Part shown: positions 21,311-30,114 of the stretch, one piece after another
Position numbering within the stretch: position 1 is the stretch's first letter
Layout of the letters: every line of letters begins with the position of its first letter
Origin: Micromonospora ureilytica
GTDB lineage: Bacteria > Actinomycetota > Actinomycetes > Mycobacteriales > Micromonosporaceae
Length of the DNA: 64,000 nucleotides
Direction of reading: 5' to 3'
Assembly: GCF_015751765.1 (NCBI RefSeq)
Contig: NZ_JADOTX010000001.1
Span: 2,418,001 to 2,482,000 of the forward strand
Made by a program: the position numbers and the translations under genes
Notes under the pieces: generated by a model
Seen by the model: the letters and a program-made list of their open reading frames with translations, nothing else
Database searches by the model: none
What the model was told of the DNA's origin: nothing

Positions 21311-21997
21311 ATGAGCGATCAGGCGCCCTCGGCGCGGCCGGTACGGATCCTGCTCGCCGACGACCAGCCGCTGCTGCGGACCGGGTTCCGGATGGTGCTG
21401 GGCGCCGAGAGCGACCTGGACGTGGTGGCGGAGGCCGGTGACGGCGTGGAGGCGGTGGAGTTGTCCCGCCGGCTGCTGCCCGACGTCGTTCTGATGGACA
21501 TCCGGATGCCCCGGATGGACGGGGTGGCGGCGACCCGGGCGATCGTCGACGCCCGACTGCCGGTACGGGTGTTGGTGCTCACCACCTTCGACCTGGACGA
21601 GTACGTGGTGGGCGCGTTGCGGGCCGGTGCCAGCGGGTTCCTGGCCAAGGACGTGCCGGCCGAGGACCTGATCGCGGCGATCCGCACGGTCGCCGGTGGG
21701 GACGCGGTGGTGACACCTCGGATCCTGCGGCGACTGCTGGACCGCTTCGCCGAGCTGCTGCCTGACCCGGCGGCGACGCCGTCGGCGGCGCTCAGCGCGC
21801 TCACCGACCGGGAGCGCGAGGTGCTCGTGCAGGTGGCCCGAGGGCTGTCCAACGCCGAGATCGCGAGGGTCCTGTCGGTGAGCGAGACCACCATCAAGAC
21901 CCACGTCGGGCACGTGCTGACCAAGCTCCGGCTGCGCGACCGGGTGCAGGCGGTGGTGCTGGCGTACGAGTCGGGACTGGTCCGCCCCCGGGCGTAG
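21311..21997 (+). CDS. NarL/FixJ-type response regulator (orphan)
   Basis: 228 residues. Receiver domain with DD at 17-18, phosphoacceptor D63 in VVLMDIRMPRMDG, Thr in VLTTFD and Lys in FLAKDVPAEDL; then a LuxR-type helix-turn-helix (LTDREREVLVQVARGLSNAEI ... TIKTHVGHVLTKL). It binds DNA as a phosphorylated dimer. No histidine kinase gene is adjacent, so its partner must lie elsewhere or it is an orphan. ATG 21311 has GGAGG 5 bp upstream. The MacB-like exporter genes downstream are a possible target (inference). Confidence 0.95.
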   Translation: MSDQAPSARPVRILLADDQPLLRTGFRMVLGAESDLDVVAEAGDGVEAVELSRRLLPDVVLMDIRMPRMDGVAATRAIVDARLPVRVLVLTTFDLDEYVVGALRAGASGFLAKDVPAEDLIAAIRTVAGGDAVVTPRILRRLLDRFAELLPDPAATPSAALSALTDREREVLVQVARGLSNAEIARVLSVSETTIKTHVGHVLTKLRLRDRVQAVVLAYESGLVRPRA

Positions 21998-22349
21998 CCG
22001 AACCGGCCCGGGTACCTCACCCGGCGTACTCGAAGATCCCTCCGTGGGGGGACGGCCGCCGTTGCCATCGTCACCTACCGTGACCGGAGATGGCTCAGTT
22101 CGGTTGACCCTCCTGTGGCGTCAGGTGCAAGTGTCGGTGCTGCCGCCCGCCGTGGGGAAAAACGGTCGACCGGCCGTCGACTCAGGGGCAACCCTGATTC
22201 GACATGGGGGTGCACCCGCAGCGGGAAATCCGCGCCGGGTCCCCCCTGGGTCGGACGGGGCGGGCCTTTGCAGCACCGATGATTGAACAGTCGCGCCGGA
22301 CCATCGGGGGGCGGCGTGCATTTTCGGACAGACGGAAGAGGTAGATGAC
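21998..22349. other. 352-bp intergenic region upstream of ABC exporter
   Basis: No coding sequence is supported here. A ribosome-site-like AGAGG lies before the GTG at 22350. I see no clear -35/-10 pair or perfect operator, but the length suggests a regulated promoter for the exporter operon. Confidence 0.4.
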
Positions 22350-23117
22350 GTGACCGCGACGGTAGGCCAGCATGCGCAGGCCGCGGCCCGGGCGAACGAC
22401 GTGTGGAAGGTGTACGGCAGCGGCGAGGCTCAGGTCATCGCGCTGCGGGGGGTCAGCGCCGAGTTCGAACGTGGCCGCTTCACTGCGATCATGGGTCCGT
22501 CGGGTTCCGGTAAGTCGACGCTGATGCACTGCCTGGCCGGCCTGGATTCGGTGACCCGGGGGACGGTGGCGATCGGTGAGACGACCGTCACCGGGCTGGG
22601 CGACGCGGGGCTGACGAAGCTGCGGCGCGACAAGGTGGGCTTCATCTTCCAGCAGTTCAACCTGCTGCCGACGCTGACCGCCAAGGAGAACATCCTGTTG
22701 CCGCTGTCGATCGCCGGGCGCAAGCCGGACCCGGCCTGGTACGACACGGTGATCGAGACGGTGGGTCTGAAGGACCGGCTGGACCACCGGCCGGCGCAGC
22801 TCTCCGGTGGGCAGCAGCAGCGGGTGGCGTGCGCGCGGGCGCTGGTCTCCCGCCCCGAGGTGATCTTCGCGGACGAGCCGACGGGCAACCTGGACTCGCG
22901 CTCCGGCGCGGAGGTGCTCAACTTCCTGCGCAACTCGGTGCGGGAGCACGGCCAGACCATCGTGATGGTCACCCACGACCCGACGGCCGCCGCGTACGCC
23001 GATCGGGTGGTCTTCCTCGCCGACGGCGAGATCGTCTCGGAGCTGATCGAGCCGACCGCCGAGACGGTGCTGGACACCATGAAGAAGCTGGACACTGCGG
23101 CCGAGGTGGGCAACTGA
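22350..23117 (+). CDS. ABC transporter ATP-binding protein, MacB/LolD type
   Basis: 255 residues. Walker [11 protein letters not shown]-loop [15 protein letters not shown], signature [15 protein letters not shown], Walker [13 protein letters not shown] and switch His in MVTHDP are all intact. The family works with FtsX-like permeases to drive export or mechanotransmission at the cytoplasmic membrane. Starts with GTG 22350. The stop overlaps the permease start by 1 bp, so the two genes form one transporter. Confidence 0.95.
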   Translation: MTATVGQHAQAAARANDVWKVYGSGEAQVIALRGVSAEFERGRFTAIMGPSGSGKSTLMHCLAGLDSVTRGTVAIGETTVTGLGDAGLTKLRRDKVGFIFQQFNLLPTLTAKENILLPLSIAGRKPDPAWYDTVIETVGLKDRLDHRPAQLSGGQQQRVACARALVSRPEVIFADEPTGNLDSRSGAEVLNFLRNSVREHGQTIVMVTHDPTAAAYADRVVFLADGEIVSELIEPTAETVLDTMKKLDTAAEVGN

Positions 23118-25672
23118 TGTTCCGCGCGACGCTGAAGAGTCTGCTGGCCCGTAAGGTCCGGCTGATCCTGTCCGGCCTGGCGGTGGTGCTCGGGGTGATG
23201 TTCGTCTCCGGCGCGTTCGTGCTCACCGACACGTTGGGTCGTTCCTTCGACTCGGTCTTCGCCGACGGTTTCTCCGAGATCGACGTGAACGTCGCGGCGA
23301 AGCCGAAGGTGCAGGTCAACGAGATGGAGGGCGAGCAGACCGTCGCCCCGTTGCCGGCCGCGCTGGTGGACCGGGTGAAGCAGGTGCCGGGGGCGGCCTC
23401 GGCGACCGGCATCGTGAACGCCGACGGCGCCCGGGTGATCGGCAGCAACGGCAAGGTGGTCACCTCGTTCGGCCCGCCGCAGTTGGGCGAGAACTGGACC
23501 GGCGAGAGCGAGCTGCTGCGACTGCGCGAGGGGCGCGCGCCGCAGGCCGAGGACGAGATCGTCATCAACAAGGCGTTGGCCACGGCCGCGAAGGTGCAGG
23601 TTGGCCAGAAGGTCGGCGTGCTCACCGCGTTCGAGTCGAAGAAGCGGGATTTCACACTGGTTGGCGTCTTCGGTTACAGCGGTGACCGGGACTCGATCGG
23701 CGGGGTCAACGAGGTCTTCTTCACCACGCCTGTGGCGCAGCGACTGATGCTGGGCGAGCCGGATGTGTACAGCAGCATCACCGTGCAGGCCGCGGGCGGG
23801 GTCTCCGACGAGACGCTGCGCGACGACGTGGCCCGCACCCTGGGCGCGGACTTCGAGGTGAAGACCGGTAAGCAGGTGGCCGCGGACGCCTCGGCCAGCC
23901 TGAAGGAGGGCCTGGCCTTCTTCAACAAGATCCTGCTCGGCTTCGCCGCGGTGGCGCTGCTGGTGGGCACCTTCCTGATCCTGAACACCTTCTCGATCAT
24001 CGTGGCGCAGCGGACCCGGGAGTTGGCGCTGATGCGCGCCATCGGGGCCAGCGGCCGGCAGATCATCGGTTCGGTGGTCCTGGAGGCCATCGCGGTGGGG
24101 TTGATCGCGTCGGTGCTCGGCCTGGCGGCCGGCATCGGGGTGGGCGCGCTGCTGGCGTTCCTGTTCGGCAAGCTCGCCGGTGGGCTCACCCTGGCCGGGA
24201 TCGGCGTGCCGGCGGCGGCGGTGATCGGTTCGTTCGGCGTCGGTCTGGTGATCACCGTGGTGGCGGCGTTGCTGCCGGCGCTGCGGGCGTCCCGCATCCC
24301 GCCGATCGCGGCCATGCAGGACGTGGCCACCCCGGACCGACCGCTGACCAAGATCACCGTGGCCGGCTCGTTGGTCACCGGTATCGGCGCGGTGCTGCTG
24401 TTCCTCGGGCTCAGCGGCAACGCGGGCGGTCAGACGCTGTCCACCATCCTCGGTGGGGTGCTGTTCGCCTTCATCGGGGTGGCGCTGCTGACCCCGCTGA
24501 TCAGCCGACCGGTGGTGAGCCTGCTCGGGGCGATCTTCTCCTGGTCGGTGCCGGGCAAGCTGGGCCGGCTCAACTCCGGGCGCAACCCGCGCCGGACGGC
24601 CATCACGGCCGCCGCGCTGATGGTCGGCATCGCACTGGTCACCGGCGTCACGGTCATCCTCGACTCGGCCAAGGGCAGCATCAGCGCCCTCGCCCAGGAC
24701 ACCATCAAGGCCGAACTGGTGATCGCCGGCCAGCAGGGTGGCCCGCGTCCGCCGACCTTCGACCCGGGTGTACTGGACCGGGTCAAGACCCTGCCCGGTG
24801 TGCGGATGGTCGACGGCGAGTACGGCGACATGGGAAGGATCGACGGCGAGAGCACCTGGGTGGCGGCGAGCAGCGACGTGGCGTCGCTGCGGCAGATCTT
24901 CGGCGCGAAGGCCACCGCCGGTGACATCGACCGACTCGGGCCGACCCAGATGCTGGCGAGTTCCGACACTGCCACGTCCCGTGGCTGGTCCGTGGGCTCG
25001 ACGGTGAAGGTGCAGCTGACCCGGGGCGAGGAGCGCACGTACACGATCAGCGGCATCTACGAGTCGTCGCAGCTGACCAACCCGGTGACGTTGCCGGCGA
25101 CGGCGGCGAAGGACTTCGCGATCCCGCAGCCCATCCAGGGCTTCATCCAGCTGGCCCCGGGCGCCCGCGTGGCCGACATTCAGCCGCAGGTGGAGACGCT
25201 CCTCGCGGACAGCCCCGAGGTGTCGGTGGCCGACCGGGACGCGTTCATCAAGCAGCAGACGAGTTCGCTCGACGGCCTGCTCACGATGATCCAGATCCTG
25301 CTCGCGTTGGCCATCGTGATCGCCGTTCTCGGCATCATCAACACCCTGGCGCTGTCGGTGCTGGAGCGGACCCGCGAGTTGGGTCTGCTGCGGGCGATCG
25401 GCCTACGCCGGTCGCAGACCATGGGCATGATCACCGTGGAGGCGGTGGTGATCTCGGTGTTCGGCGCGCTGCTCGGCGTCGCTGTCGGCACCGGCCTCGG
25501 CGCCGCGGTGGTCGAGGCACTCAAGGACGAGGGCATCACCGACCTGATCCTGCCCTGGGGGCAGATGGGAGTCTTCCTCGGTCTCGCCGCCATCATCGGC
25601 GTGGTGGCCGCGGTGCTCCCGGCCATCCGGGCGGCCCGGATCAACGTCCTGGGCGCCATCGCCCACGACTGA
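23117..25672 (+). CDS. ABC transporter permease with two FtsX domains
   Basis: 851 residues. An N-terminal helix (about 17-38) is followed by a large extracytoplasmic domain, three helices (about 275-390), another helix region and a second extracytoplasmic domain, then a final FtsX helix bundle ending [13 protein letters not shown]. The duplicated FtsX arrangement is typical of actinobacterial MacB-like/SalY exporters, often for peptides or lipoproteins; the substrate is not known. ATG 23117 overlaps the ATPase stop; a much longer upstream frame overlaps the ATPase gene and is rejected. Confidence 0.93.
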   Translation: MFRATLKSLLARKVRLILSGLAVVLGVMFVSGAFVLTDTLGRSFDSVFADGFSEIDVNVAAKPKVQVNEMEGEQTVAPLPAALVDRVKQVPGAASATGIVNADGARVIGSNGKVVTSFGPPQLGENWTGESELLRLREGRAPQAEDEIVINKALATAAKVQVGQKVGVLTAFESKKRDFTLVGVFGYSGDRDSIGGVNEVFFTTPVAQRLMLGEPDVYSSITVQAAGGVSDETLRDDVARTLGADFEVKTGKQVAADASASLKEGLAFFNKILLGFAAVALLVGTFLILNTFSIIVAQRTRELALMRAIGASGRQIIGSVVLEAIAVGLIASVLGLAAGIGVGALLAFLFGKLAGGLTLAGIGVPAAAVIGSFGVGLVITVVAALLPALRASRIPPIAAMQDVATPDRPLTKITVAGSLVTGIGAVLLFLGLSGNAGGQTLSTILGGVLFAFIGVALLTPLISRPVVSLLGAIFSWSVPGKLGRLNSGRNPRRTAITAAALMVGIALVTGVTVILDSAKGSISALAQDTIKAELVIAGQQGGPRPPTFDPGVLDRVKTLPGVRMVDGEYGDMGRIDGESTWVAASSDVASLRQIFGAKATAGDIDRLGPTQMLASSDTATSRGWSVGSTVKVQLTRGEERTYTISGIYESSQLTNPVTLPATAAKDFAIPQPIQGFIQLAPGARVADIQPQVETLLADSPEVSVADRDAFIKQQTSSLDGLLTMIQILLALAIVIAVLGIINTLALSVLERTRELGLLRAIGLRRSQTMGMITVEAVVISVFGALLGVAVGTGLGAAVVEALKDEGITDLILPWGQMGVFLGLAAIIGVVAAVLPAIRAARINVLGAIAHD

Positions 25673-25692
25673 GCCACGAGCTGATCGGCACT

Positions 25693-25735
25693 GCCGAGGC
25701 CCCCGGTCGCCATCCGCGCGACCGGGGGCCTCGGC
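25693..25735. terminator. Strong terminator after ABC exporter
   Basis: An 18-bp perfect stem (GCCGAGGCCCCCGGTCGC and its complement) encloses a 7-base loop, 20 bp after the permease stop. Confidence 0.88.
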
Positions 25736-25842
25736 CTGTCCCATTCGGCCACGACTGCCCGCACGCGACTGCCAGGCTGGTGCTGCCGGCAGGGCGCCGG
25801 CCCGCCCGCCACCCGGGCGGCCGGAGAGCCGGGGCCGGTGAC

Positions 25843-26220
25843 ATGACCGATCAGGACCCGTACCAACGGGCACTCGACAACGCCGAGCGACTGCTCGGGC
25901 AGCCGCTGGTCCTACCGCTCGGCGAGGGCGAGCCGTCGGTGGGGCACGACTTCCGTCGTCTCGCCACCGTGCAGACCTTCGGCGCGGCGTGGCCCCGGGA
26001 GGGCCTGGACCTGCGCAGCCGGTGCCTGGTCTCGGTGGCGATCGCCGCCGCCCTCGGCACCCACGAGCCGCTGCGCGGGCAGTTGCGCATCGCCCTGACC
26101 TCGGGCGTGACCAGGGAGGAGATCGTCGAGCTTTTCATCCACCTGGCCGCGTACGCGGGAGCCGCGCGGGCGTTCGACAGCTACCAGGTGGTCGCCGCGG
26201 TCTTCGCCGAGCGCCCCTGA
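25843..26220 (+). CDS. Carboxymuconolactone decarboxylase-family protein
   Basis: 125 residues, all-alpha. The pattern REGLDLRSRCLVSVAIAAAL and GQLRIALTSGVTREEIVELF, then HLAAYAGAARAFDSYQVV, follows the PcaC-like branch of the CMD family. The CxxC redox pair of AhpD is absent, so a peroxidase role is unlikely. No aromatic degradation genes are adjacent, so the substrate is unknown. ATG 25843 starts the conserved part; a GTG further upstream overlaps low-complexity sequence. Confidence 0.85.
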   Translation: MTDQDPYQRALDNAERLLGQPLVLPLGEGEPSVGHDFRRLATVQTFGAAWPREGLDLRSRCLVSVAIAAALGTHEPLRGQLRIALTSGVTREEIVELFIHLAAYAGAARAFDSYQVVAAVFAERP

Positions 26221-26235
26221 CCCGCGCCGGGCGCG

Positions 26236-26943
26236 TCAGCCGGTGGCCGCGGCCCGATCGGTCAGCAGCGCCGCGAGCAGGTCGAGGTCCGCGCCGGTCA
26301 GGCTCTCCATCTGGTGTACGCCCACAGTGCTCGGCAATGCCACCTCCGCCGGTACGGCCAGCACCGCCGCGCCCGAGGCGAGCGCGCTGGCCACCCCGGT
26401 CGGTGAGTCCTCGATCGCCACGCAACGCTCGATCGGCACGCCCAGCAGCCGGGCCGCGGTCAGGTAGGGCTCGGGGTGCGGCTTGGCCGCCACCACCTCG
26501 TCGCCGGCGACGACTGTGTCGAAGTTGTCCCGACCGAGCGTGTCCAGGGCGATCTCGACAAGCGCCCGAGGGCTGGAGGTGACCAGCGCCGTGGGGATTC
26601 CCGCCGCGCGAACCGCGCGCAACAGGTCGAAGGCTCCCGGCCGCCAGGGCAGACCGCTACGGAACAGCTCCAGGATCCGGGTGTTGATCCACGCCGCGCT
26701 GATCTCCGGATCCCGTTCGGGCTGCCCCAGGTCGTCGTGCAGGATGCGCATCGACTCGGCCATGGCGGTGCCGATGATCGACTGGCGGGCGTCGACGGAG
26801 AGTTCCCCGCCGTACTCCTTCGCGAGTTCCTGCAACGCGACGTCCCACAGCTTCTCGCTGTCGACCAGCGTGCCGTCCATGTCGAAGAGCACAGCGGCGG
26901 GGTGATGGCTGCTCAGCGGAACCTCCAGGGTCGTGACCGACAC
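26236..26943 (-). CDS. HAD-superfamily hydrolase (phosphatase/phosphoglucomutase-like)
   Basis: 235 residues. Motif I is VLFDMDGTLVDSE, motif II ALVTSSPRALVE, motif III KPHPEPYLTAA and motif IV AIEDSPTGVASA. The cap domain is alpha-helical (subfamily I), as in beta-phosphoglucomutase and phosphoglycolate phosphatase relatives, so it acts on small phosphorylated metabolites. GTG 26943 has AGGA about 7 bp upstream; GTG 26961 is the alternative. Convergent with the CMD gene, 15 bp apart. Confidence 0.9.
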   Translation of the reverse strand: MSVTTLEVPLSSHHPAAVLFDMDGTLVDSEKLWDVALQELAKEYGGELSVDARQSIIGTAMAESMRILHDDLGQPERDPEISAAWINTRILELFRSGLPWRPGAFDLLRAVRAAGIPTALVTSSPRALVEIALDTLGRDNFDTVVAGDEVVAAKPHPEPYLTAARLLGVPIERCVAIEDSPTGVASALASGAAVLAVPAEVALPSTVGVHQMESLTGADLDLLAALLTDRAAATG

Positions 26944-27013
26944 CGGCGATCCTGCCAGCACCGCCGGTGGCGGGTGGCGGCAACGGGCGCCAGGGTGATC
27001 CGGGCAACCCCGC

Positions 27014-27757
27014 TCAGCCCAGGTCGCACTCCTTCAGGGAACCCTCGTACCCCCGGAAGAACATGTCGGTGCGCTGCTCGGCGGTGCCGTGCGCCCCTTC
27101 CGCGAACCACGGCTGGTCCGGGTCGTCACCGACCGCCGCCACCCCCTCCCGGAACTCGTCCAGGTCGCCCTCGGCGAGGGTCAGGGCACCCGAGCGCACC
27201 GAGTCGCCGAGGTACGCCCCGGCCATGCAGTCGGCCTGCAACTCCTGCTGGATGGTGAAGCTGTAGTTGATGCCGAGCCGCACCTGGATGGCGTGCGCGT
27301 ACTCGTGCCCGAGCAGGTAGAACACGAACGCGTCGCCGACCTGGCGGAACGCCGCCACCGACCAGGCGACGTCGTACGCGATGAAGTCGCCCTGCGAGCA
27401 GTAGACGGCGTTGTTACGGGGCAACGGCTGGCCGCCGCAGGACACCTCGCCCTCGCGCTGGTACGGGGTGATCCGTCGGATCGGTCGGAACCGCTCCCCG
27501 GATTCCTTGAACTGGGCCGCCCAGTACCGCTCGGCGACCGCCTGCGCGTCGGCGACGTCCTGCTCGAACTCGGCGACGCTTGTGGTGCTGTCGGCTCGGG
27601 TGGTGCTCGGCCCGGGCGAGGCGGCCGGCGGCTTCGCCCCGGGGCGCTCGGCCTCGGGCTCGGCCAGCCCACCGCCGGCGCAGGCGAGCGAGACCAGGGC
27701 GGCGATCAGCAGACCCGCCAACGGGCCCCGCGTGTCGCGTCCGAACCGTGCCGCCAC
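27014..27757 (-). CDS. Secreted neutral zinc metallopeptidase-like protein (YpfJ family)
   Basis: 247 residues. A hydrophobic leader ends at Cys26 (VSLAC), a weak lipobox. Residues 31-60 are Pro/Ser/Thr-rich. The zinc motif is HEYAH at 151-155 and QELQADCMAGAYLG follows with the probable third ligand. This is the YpfJ/putative neutral zinc metallopeptidase family, here exported and possibly lipid-anchored. Function in the cell is unknown; the HExxH core suggests protease activity. Confidence 0.85.
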   Translation of the reverse strand: MAARFGRDTRGPLAGLLIAALVSLACAGGGLAEPEAERPGAKPPAASPGPSTTRADSTTSVAEFEQDVADAQAVAERYWAAQFKESGERFRPIRRITPYQREGEVSCGGQPLPRNNAVYCSQGDFIAYDVAWSVAAFRQVGDAFVFYLLGHEYAHAIQVRLGINYSFTIQQELQADCMAGAYLGDSVRSGALTLAEGDLDEFREGVAAVGDDPDQPWFAEGAHGTAEQRTDMFFRGYEGSLKECDLG

Positions 27758-27907
27758 TGTGCCTCCCCAGACGTCGGTGCTCGCGCTGCGCTGTACCCCG
27801 ACGATACGACCGCCACGCCCATCACCGATTCACGCACGAGGTGGCCGAACGGTTCACGCCCGGTGGGTCCGAGCCGGCTGCGCCTCTCGTACGGCCAGTA
27901 GGGTCGC

Positions 27908-28120
27908 TCAACCGCCCGACTCCCGACCGCGCTGCCACGTGTCACCCTGGTCGCCGTGCCGCTCGGCCTCGTACCGCTGCTGCCGCGCCCGAGCGTCCCG
28001 CCCAGCCCCACGATCGAAACCAACCCCGCCCGACTCCCCCCGCCCCCGCAAGACCAGAACTCCCCCAGCCAACCCCGCCACCACCACAAAAAACCCGACC
28101 ACCACCCACACCACAGTCAT
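27908..28120 (-). CDS. Small single-pass membrane protein (hypothetical)
   Basis: 70 residues. One hydrophobic segment at about 3-24 (VVWVVVGFFVVVAGLAGGVL), then a charged, Arg/Gly/Asp-rich tail. No family recognised. GTG/ATG context is unremarkable (GGCGGG before ATG 28120), and support is from the clean N-in membrane topology and stop placement. Could be a spurious frame, though the reverse strand offers nothing better. It is divergent from the DGPF/YCII protein across the inverted repeat at 28159. Confidence 0.5.
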   Translation of the reverse strand: MTVVWVVVGFFVVVAGLAGGVLVLRGRGESGGVGFDRGAGRDARARQQRYEAERHGDQGDTWQRGRESGG

Positions 28121-28158
28121 CCCGCCAACCTAGGCCCCACCCACCACCCCCGAACCTC

Positions 28159-28219
28159 GTTGATCATGAAGTTAGCGTCATCCCGCCCGGCGTGTCGTGA
28201 CGCTAACTTCATGATCAAC
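28159..28219. repeat. Perfect 22-bp inverted repeat with 17-base spacer
   Basis: Arms at 28159-28180 and 28198-28219 are exact complements; the left arm starts GTTGATCATGAAGTTAGC. The spacer is GC-rich. The arms are only about 41% GC against the surrounding high GC. The motif GATCATG(A/G)AGTT recurs in the inverted repeat at 43327. Looks like a dispersed repetitive palindrome. Confidence 0.9.
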
Positions 28220-28313
28220 GGTTCGGGTGGGGGTGGGGTGTCCGGGTTGGGGGGTGGGGTTCGACGTTTCTTGTGGGCGCTGGGGTGGCGCCTTCAGGAG
28301 GAAGGGGAGAACC

Positions 28314-28715
28314 GTGAAGTACATGATTTTGCTCTACGGGTCGCAGCAGGACTATGACGTGCTGTCCGGGCGGGCTTCCGACCGGCCGGCGATGTCGGCC
28401 GAGCAGATCGCGGCGATGCACCGGCACATGGAGACCTTCCACCAGGCGCTGGCCGAGTCCGGGGAGCTGGTCGACGCCCGGGGTCTGAGCGAGCCGGTGC
28501 ACGCCCGCCGGGTGCAGGTGCGCGAGGGAGCACCAGTTGTCACCGACGGCCCGTACCCGGAGACGCAGGAGGTCCTCGCCGGTTACACCATCGTGGAGTG
28601 CGCCAGCTTCGACCGGGCCACCGAGATCGCCGCCGGCCTGGTCGACCCGGACGCCCCCGGTGGGTACGTGGACGTCCGGCCGGTGCTCGACGGTGTCGAG
28701 GACCTGGCCGGCTGA
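28314..28715 (+). CDS. DGPF/YCII-related protein paired with ECF42 sigma factor
   Basis: 133 residues. Begins MKYMILLYGSQQDYD and carries the family's TDGPYPETQEVLAGY motif (DGPF box). These small alpha/beta proteins are known genetic partners of ECF42 sigma factors, and here the sigma gene starts 1 bp after this stop. Probable role is in sensing or a linked enzymatic response; not established. GTG 28314 is supported by GGGGAG about 5 bp upstream; ATG 28323 is an alternative. Confidence 0.9.
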   Translation: MKYMILLYGSQQDYDVLSGRASDRPAMSAEQIAAMHRHMETFHQALAESGELVDARGLSEPVHARRVQVREGAPVVTDGPYPETQEVLAGYTIVECASFDRATEIAAGLVDPDAPGGYVDVRPVLDGVEDLAG

Positions 28716-28716
28716 C

Positions 28717-29973
28717 GTGCCGGAAACACCCGCCGAGGACCTGCTGCGCGAGCTGGCGCCGCAGGTCCTCGGCGCGCTGGTCCGCCGCTACGGGCACTTC
28801 GACACGGCCGAGGACGCGGTGCAGGAGGCGCTGATCGCGGCAGCGGACGGGTGGCCGCGCGACGGCGTACCGGAGAATCCGCGCGCCTGGCTCATCACCG
28901 TGGCGTCCCGTCGACTGACCGACCTGCTGCGTCGCGAGCAGGCCCGGATGCGGCGGGAGGACACGGTCGCGCGGTGGGTGCTGCCGGAGCAGTGGCGCGC
29001 CCCCGCCGCCGATCGTCCGCCGGCGGACGCCGACGACACGCTCATCCTGCTGTTCCTGTGCTGCCACCCGGCGCTGTCGGCGGCGTCGCAGATCGCGCTC
29101 ACCCTGCGGGCGGTGGGCGGGTTGAGCACCGCCGAGGTGGCGCGCGCGTTCCTGGTGCCGGAGGCGACGATGACCCGGCGGATCAGTAGGGGCAAACAGC
29201 GGATCCGCGACAGTGGGTTGCGGTTCGCGCCACCCACCGGCCCGGAGCGCGCCGACCGGCTCGCCGCCGCGCTGCACGTGCTCTACCTGATCTTCACGGA
29301 GGGGTACGCCCGCACGGCCGGGCCGGGGTTGCTGCGCGCCGACCTGACCGCCGAGGCGATCCGGCTGACCCGCCTGCTGCACCGGCTGTTGCCCGAGGAC
29401 CCCGAGGTCACCGGGCTGCTGGCGTTGATGCTGCTCACCGACGCCCGTGCGCCGGCGCGGATCGGCCCGCACGGCGAGCTGGTGCCGATGGCCGAGCAGG
29501 ACCGCTCCCGGTGGCGGGCCGACCAGATCGCCGAGGGGGTCGAGCTGATCACCGGGGCGCTGCCGCGCGGGGTGGTCGGCGCGTACCAGGTCCAGGCCGC
29601 CATCGCGGCCGTGCACGACGAGGCGCCCAGCGCGGCGGCCACCGACTGGGCGCAGATCACCGCCCTGTACGAGGTGCTCCTGACGATGTCCGACAACCCG
29701 GTGGTGGCGCTCAACCACGCGGTGGCGGTCGCGATGAGTCGGGGCGCGCCGGCCGGGTTGGCGCTGCTCGCCGACCTGGCCGACGACCCCCGCCTCGCCG
29801 ACGACCCTCGACTGCCGGCCGCCCGCGCCCACCTGTGGGAGTTGGAGGGTGAGCGGGTCGCGGCGCGGGAGGCGTACCGCATGGCGGCGGCGCGCTCGAC
29901 GAACCTGGCGCAGCAGCGCTACCTGAACGCCCGCGCGGAGCGTCTCGCGGGCGACCCACCGCCCGCCGGCTGA
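28717..29973 (+). CDS. ECF sigma factor, ECF42 group, with C-terminal helical extension
   Basis: 418 residues. Region 2 (residues about 10-80: LVRRYGHFDTAEDAVQEALI) and region 4 (about 125-170: LSTAEVARAFLVPEATMTRR) are followed by about 230 residues of helical, TPR-like sequence. This length and the adjacent DGPF gene define group ECF42, which lacks an anti-sigma factor; the C-terminal part is thought to control activity. GTG 28717 follows the DGPF stop by one base. The stop lies in the first unit of a tandem repeat. Confidence 0.93.
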   Translation: MPETPAEDLLRELAPQVLGALVRRYGHFDTAEDAVQEALIAAADGWPRDGVPENPRAWLITVASRRLTDLLRREQARMRREDTVARWVLPEQWRAPAADRPPADADDTLILLFLCCHPALSAASQIALTLRAVGGLSTAEVARAFLVPEATMTRRISRGKQRIRDSGLRFAPPTGPERADRLAAALHVLYLIFTEGYARTAGPGLLRADLTAEAIRLTRLLHRLLPEDPEVTGLLALMLLTDARAPARIGPHGELVPMAEQDRSRWRADQIAEGVELITGALPRGVVGAYQVQAAIAAVHDEAPSAAATDWAQITALYEVLLTMSDNPVVALNHAVAVAMSRGAPAGLALLADLADDPRLADDPRLPAARAHLWELEGERVAAREAYRMAAARSTNLAQQRYLNARAERLAGDPPPAG

Positions 29974-30114
29974 ACCGGCGGGCCATGCGGGTCACGGGCA
30001 CAGCCGGCGGGCCGTGCGGGTCACGGGCTGAGCCGGCGGGCCGTGCGGGTCACGGGCTGAGCCGGCGGGCCGTGCGGGTCACGGGCTGAGCCGGCGGGCC
30101 ATGCGGGTCACGGG
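29970..30114. repeat. Five tandem 29-bp repeats between convergent stops
   Basis: Five units of 29 bp (29970-29998, 29999-30027, 30028-30056, 30057-30085, 30086-30114), nearly identical. The consensus has GCCGGCGGG followed by CCGTGCGGGTCACGGG. Units contain a CCGTG...CACGG hairpin (two have CCATG instead). The first unit includes the stop of the ECF42 gene and the last the stop of the exchanger gene. No unique spacers, so it is not CRISPR; probably a multi-hairpin terminator grown by repeat expansion. Confidence 0.93.

Noticed and set aside
29970..30114. CRISPR-like array
   Set aside because: The 29-bp units are contiguous with no unique spacers and no Cas genes; it is a simple tandem repeat.
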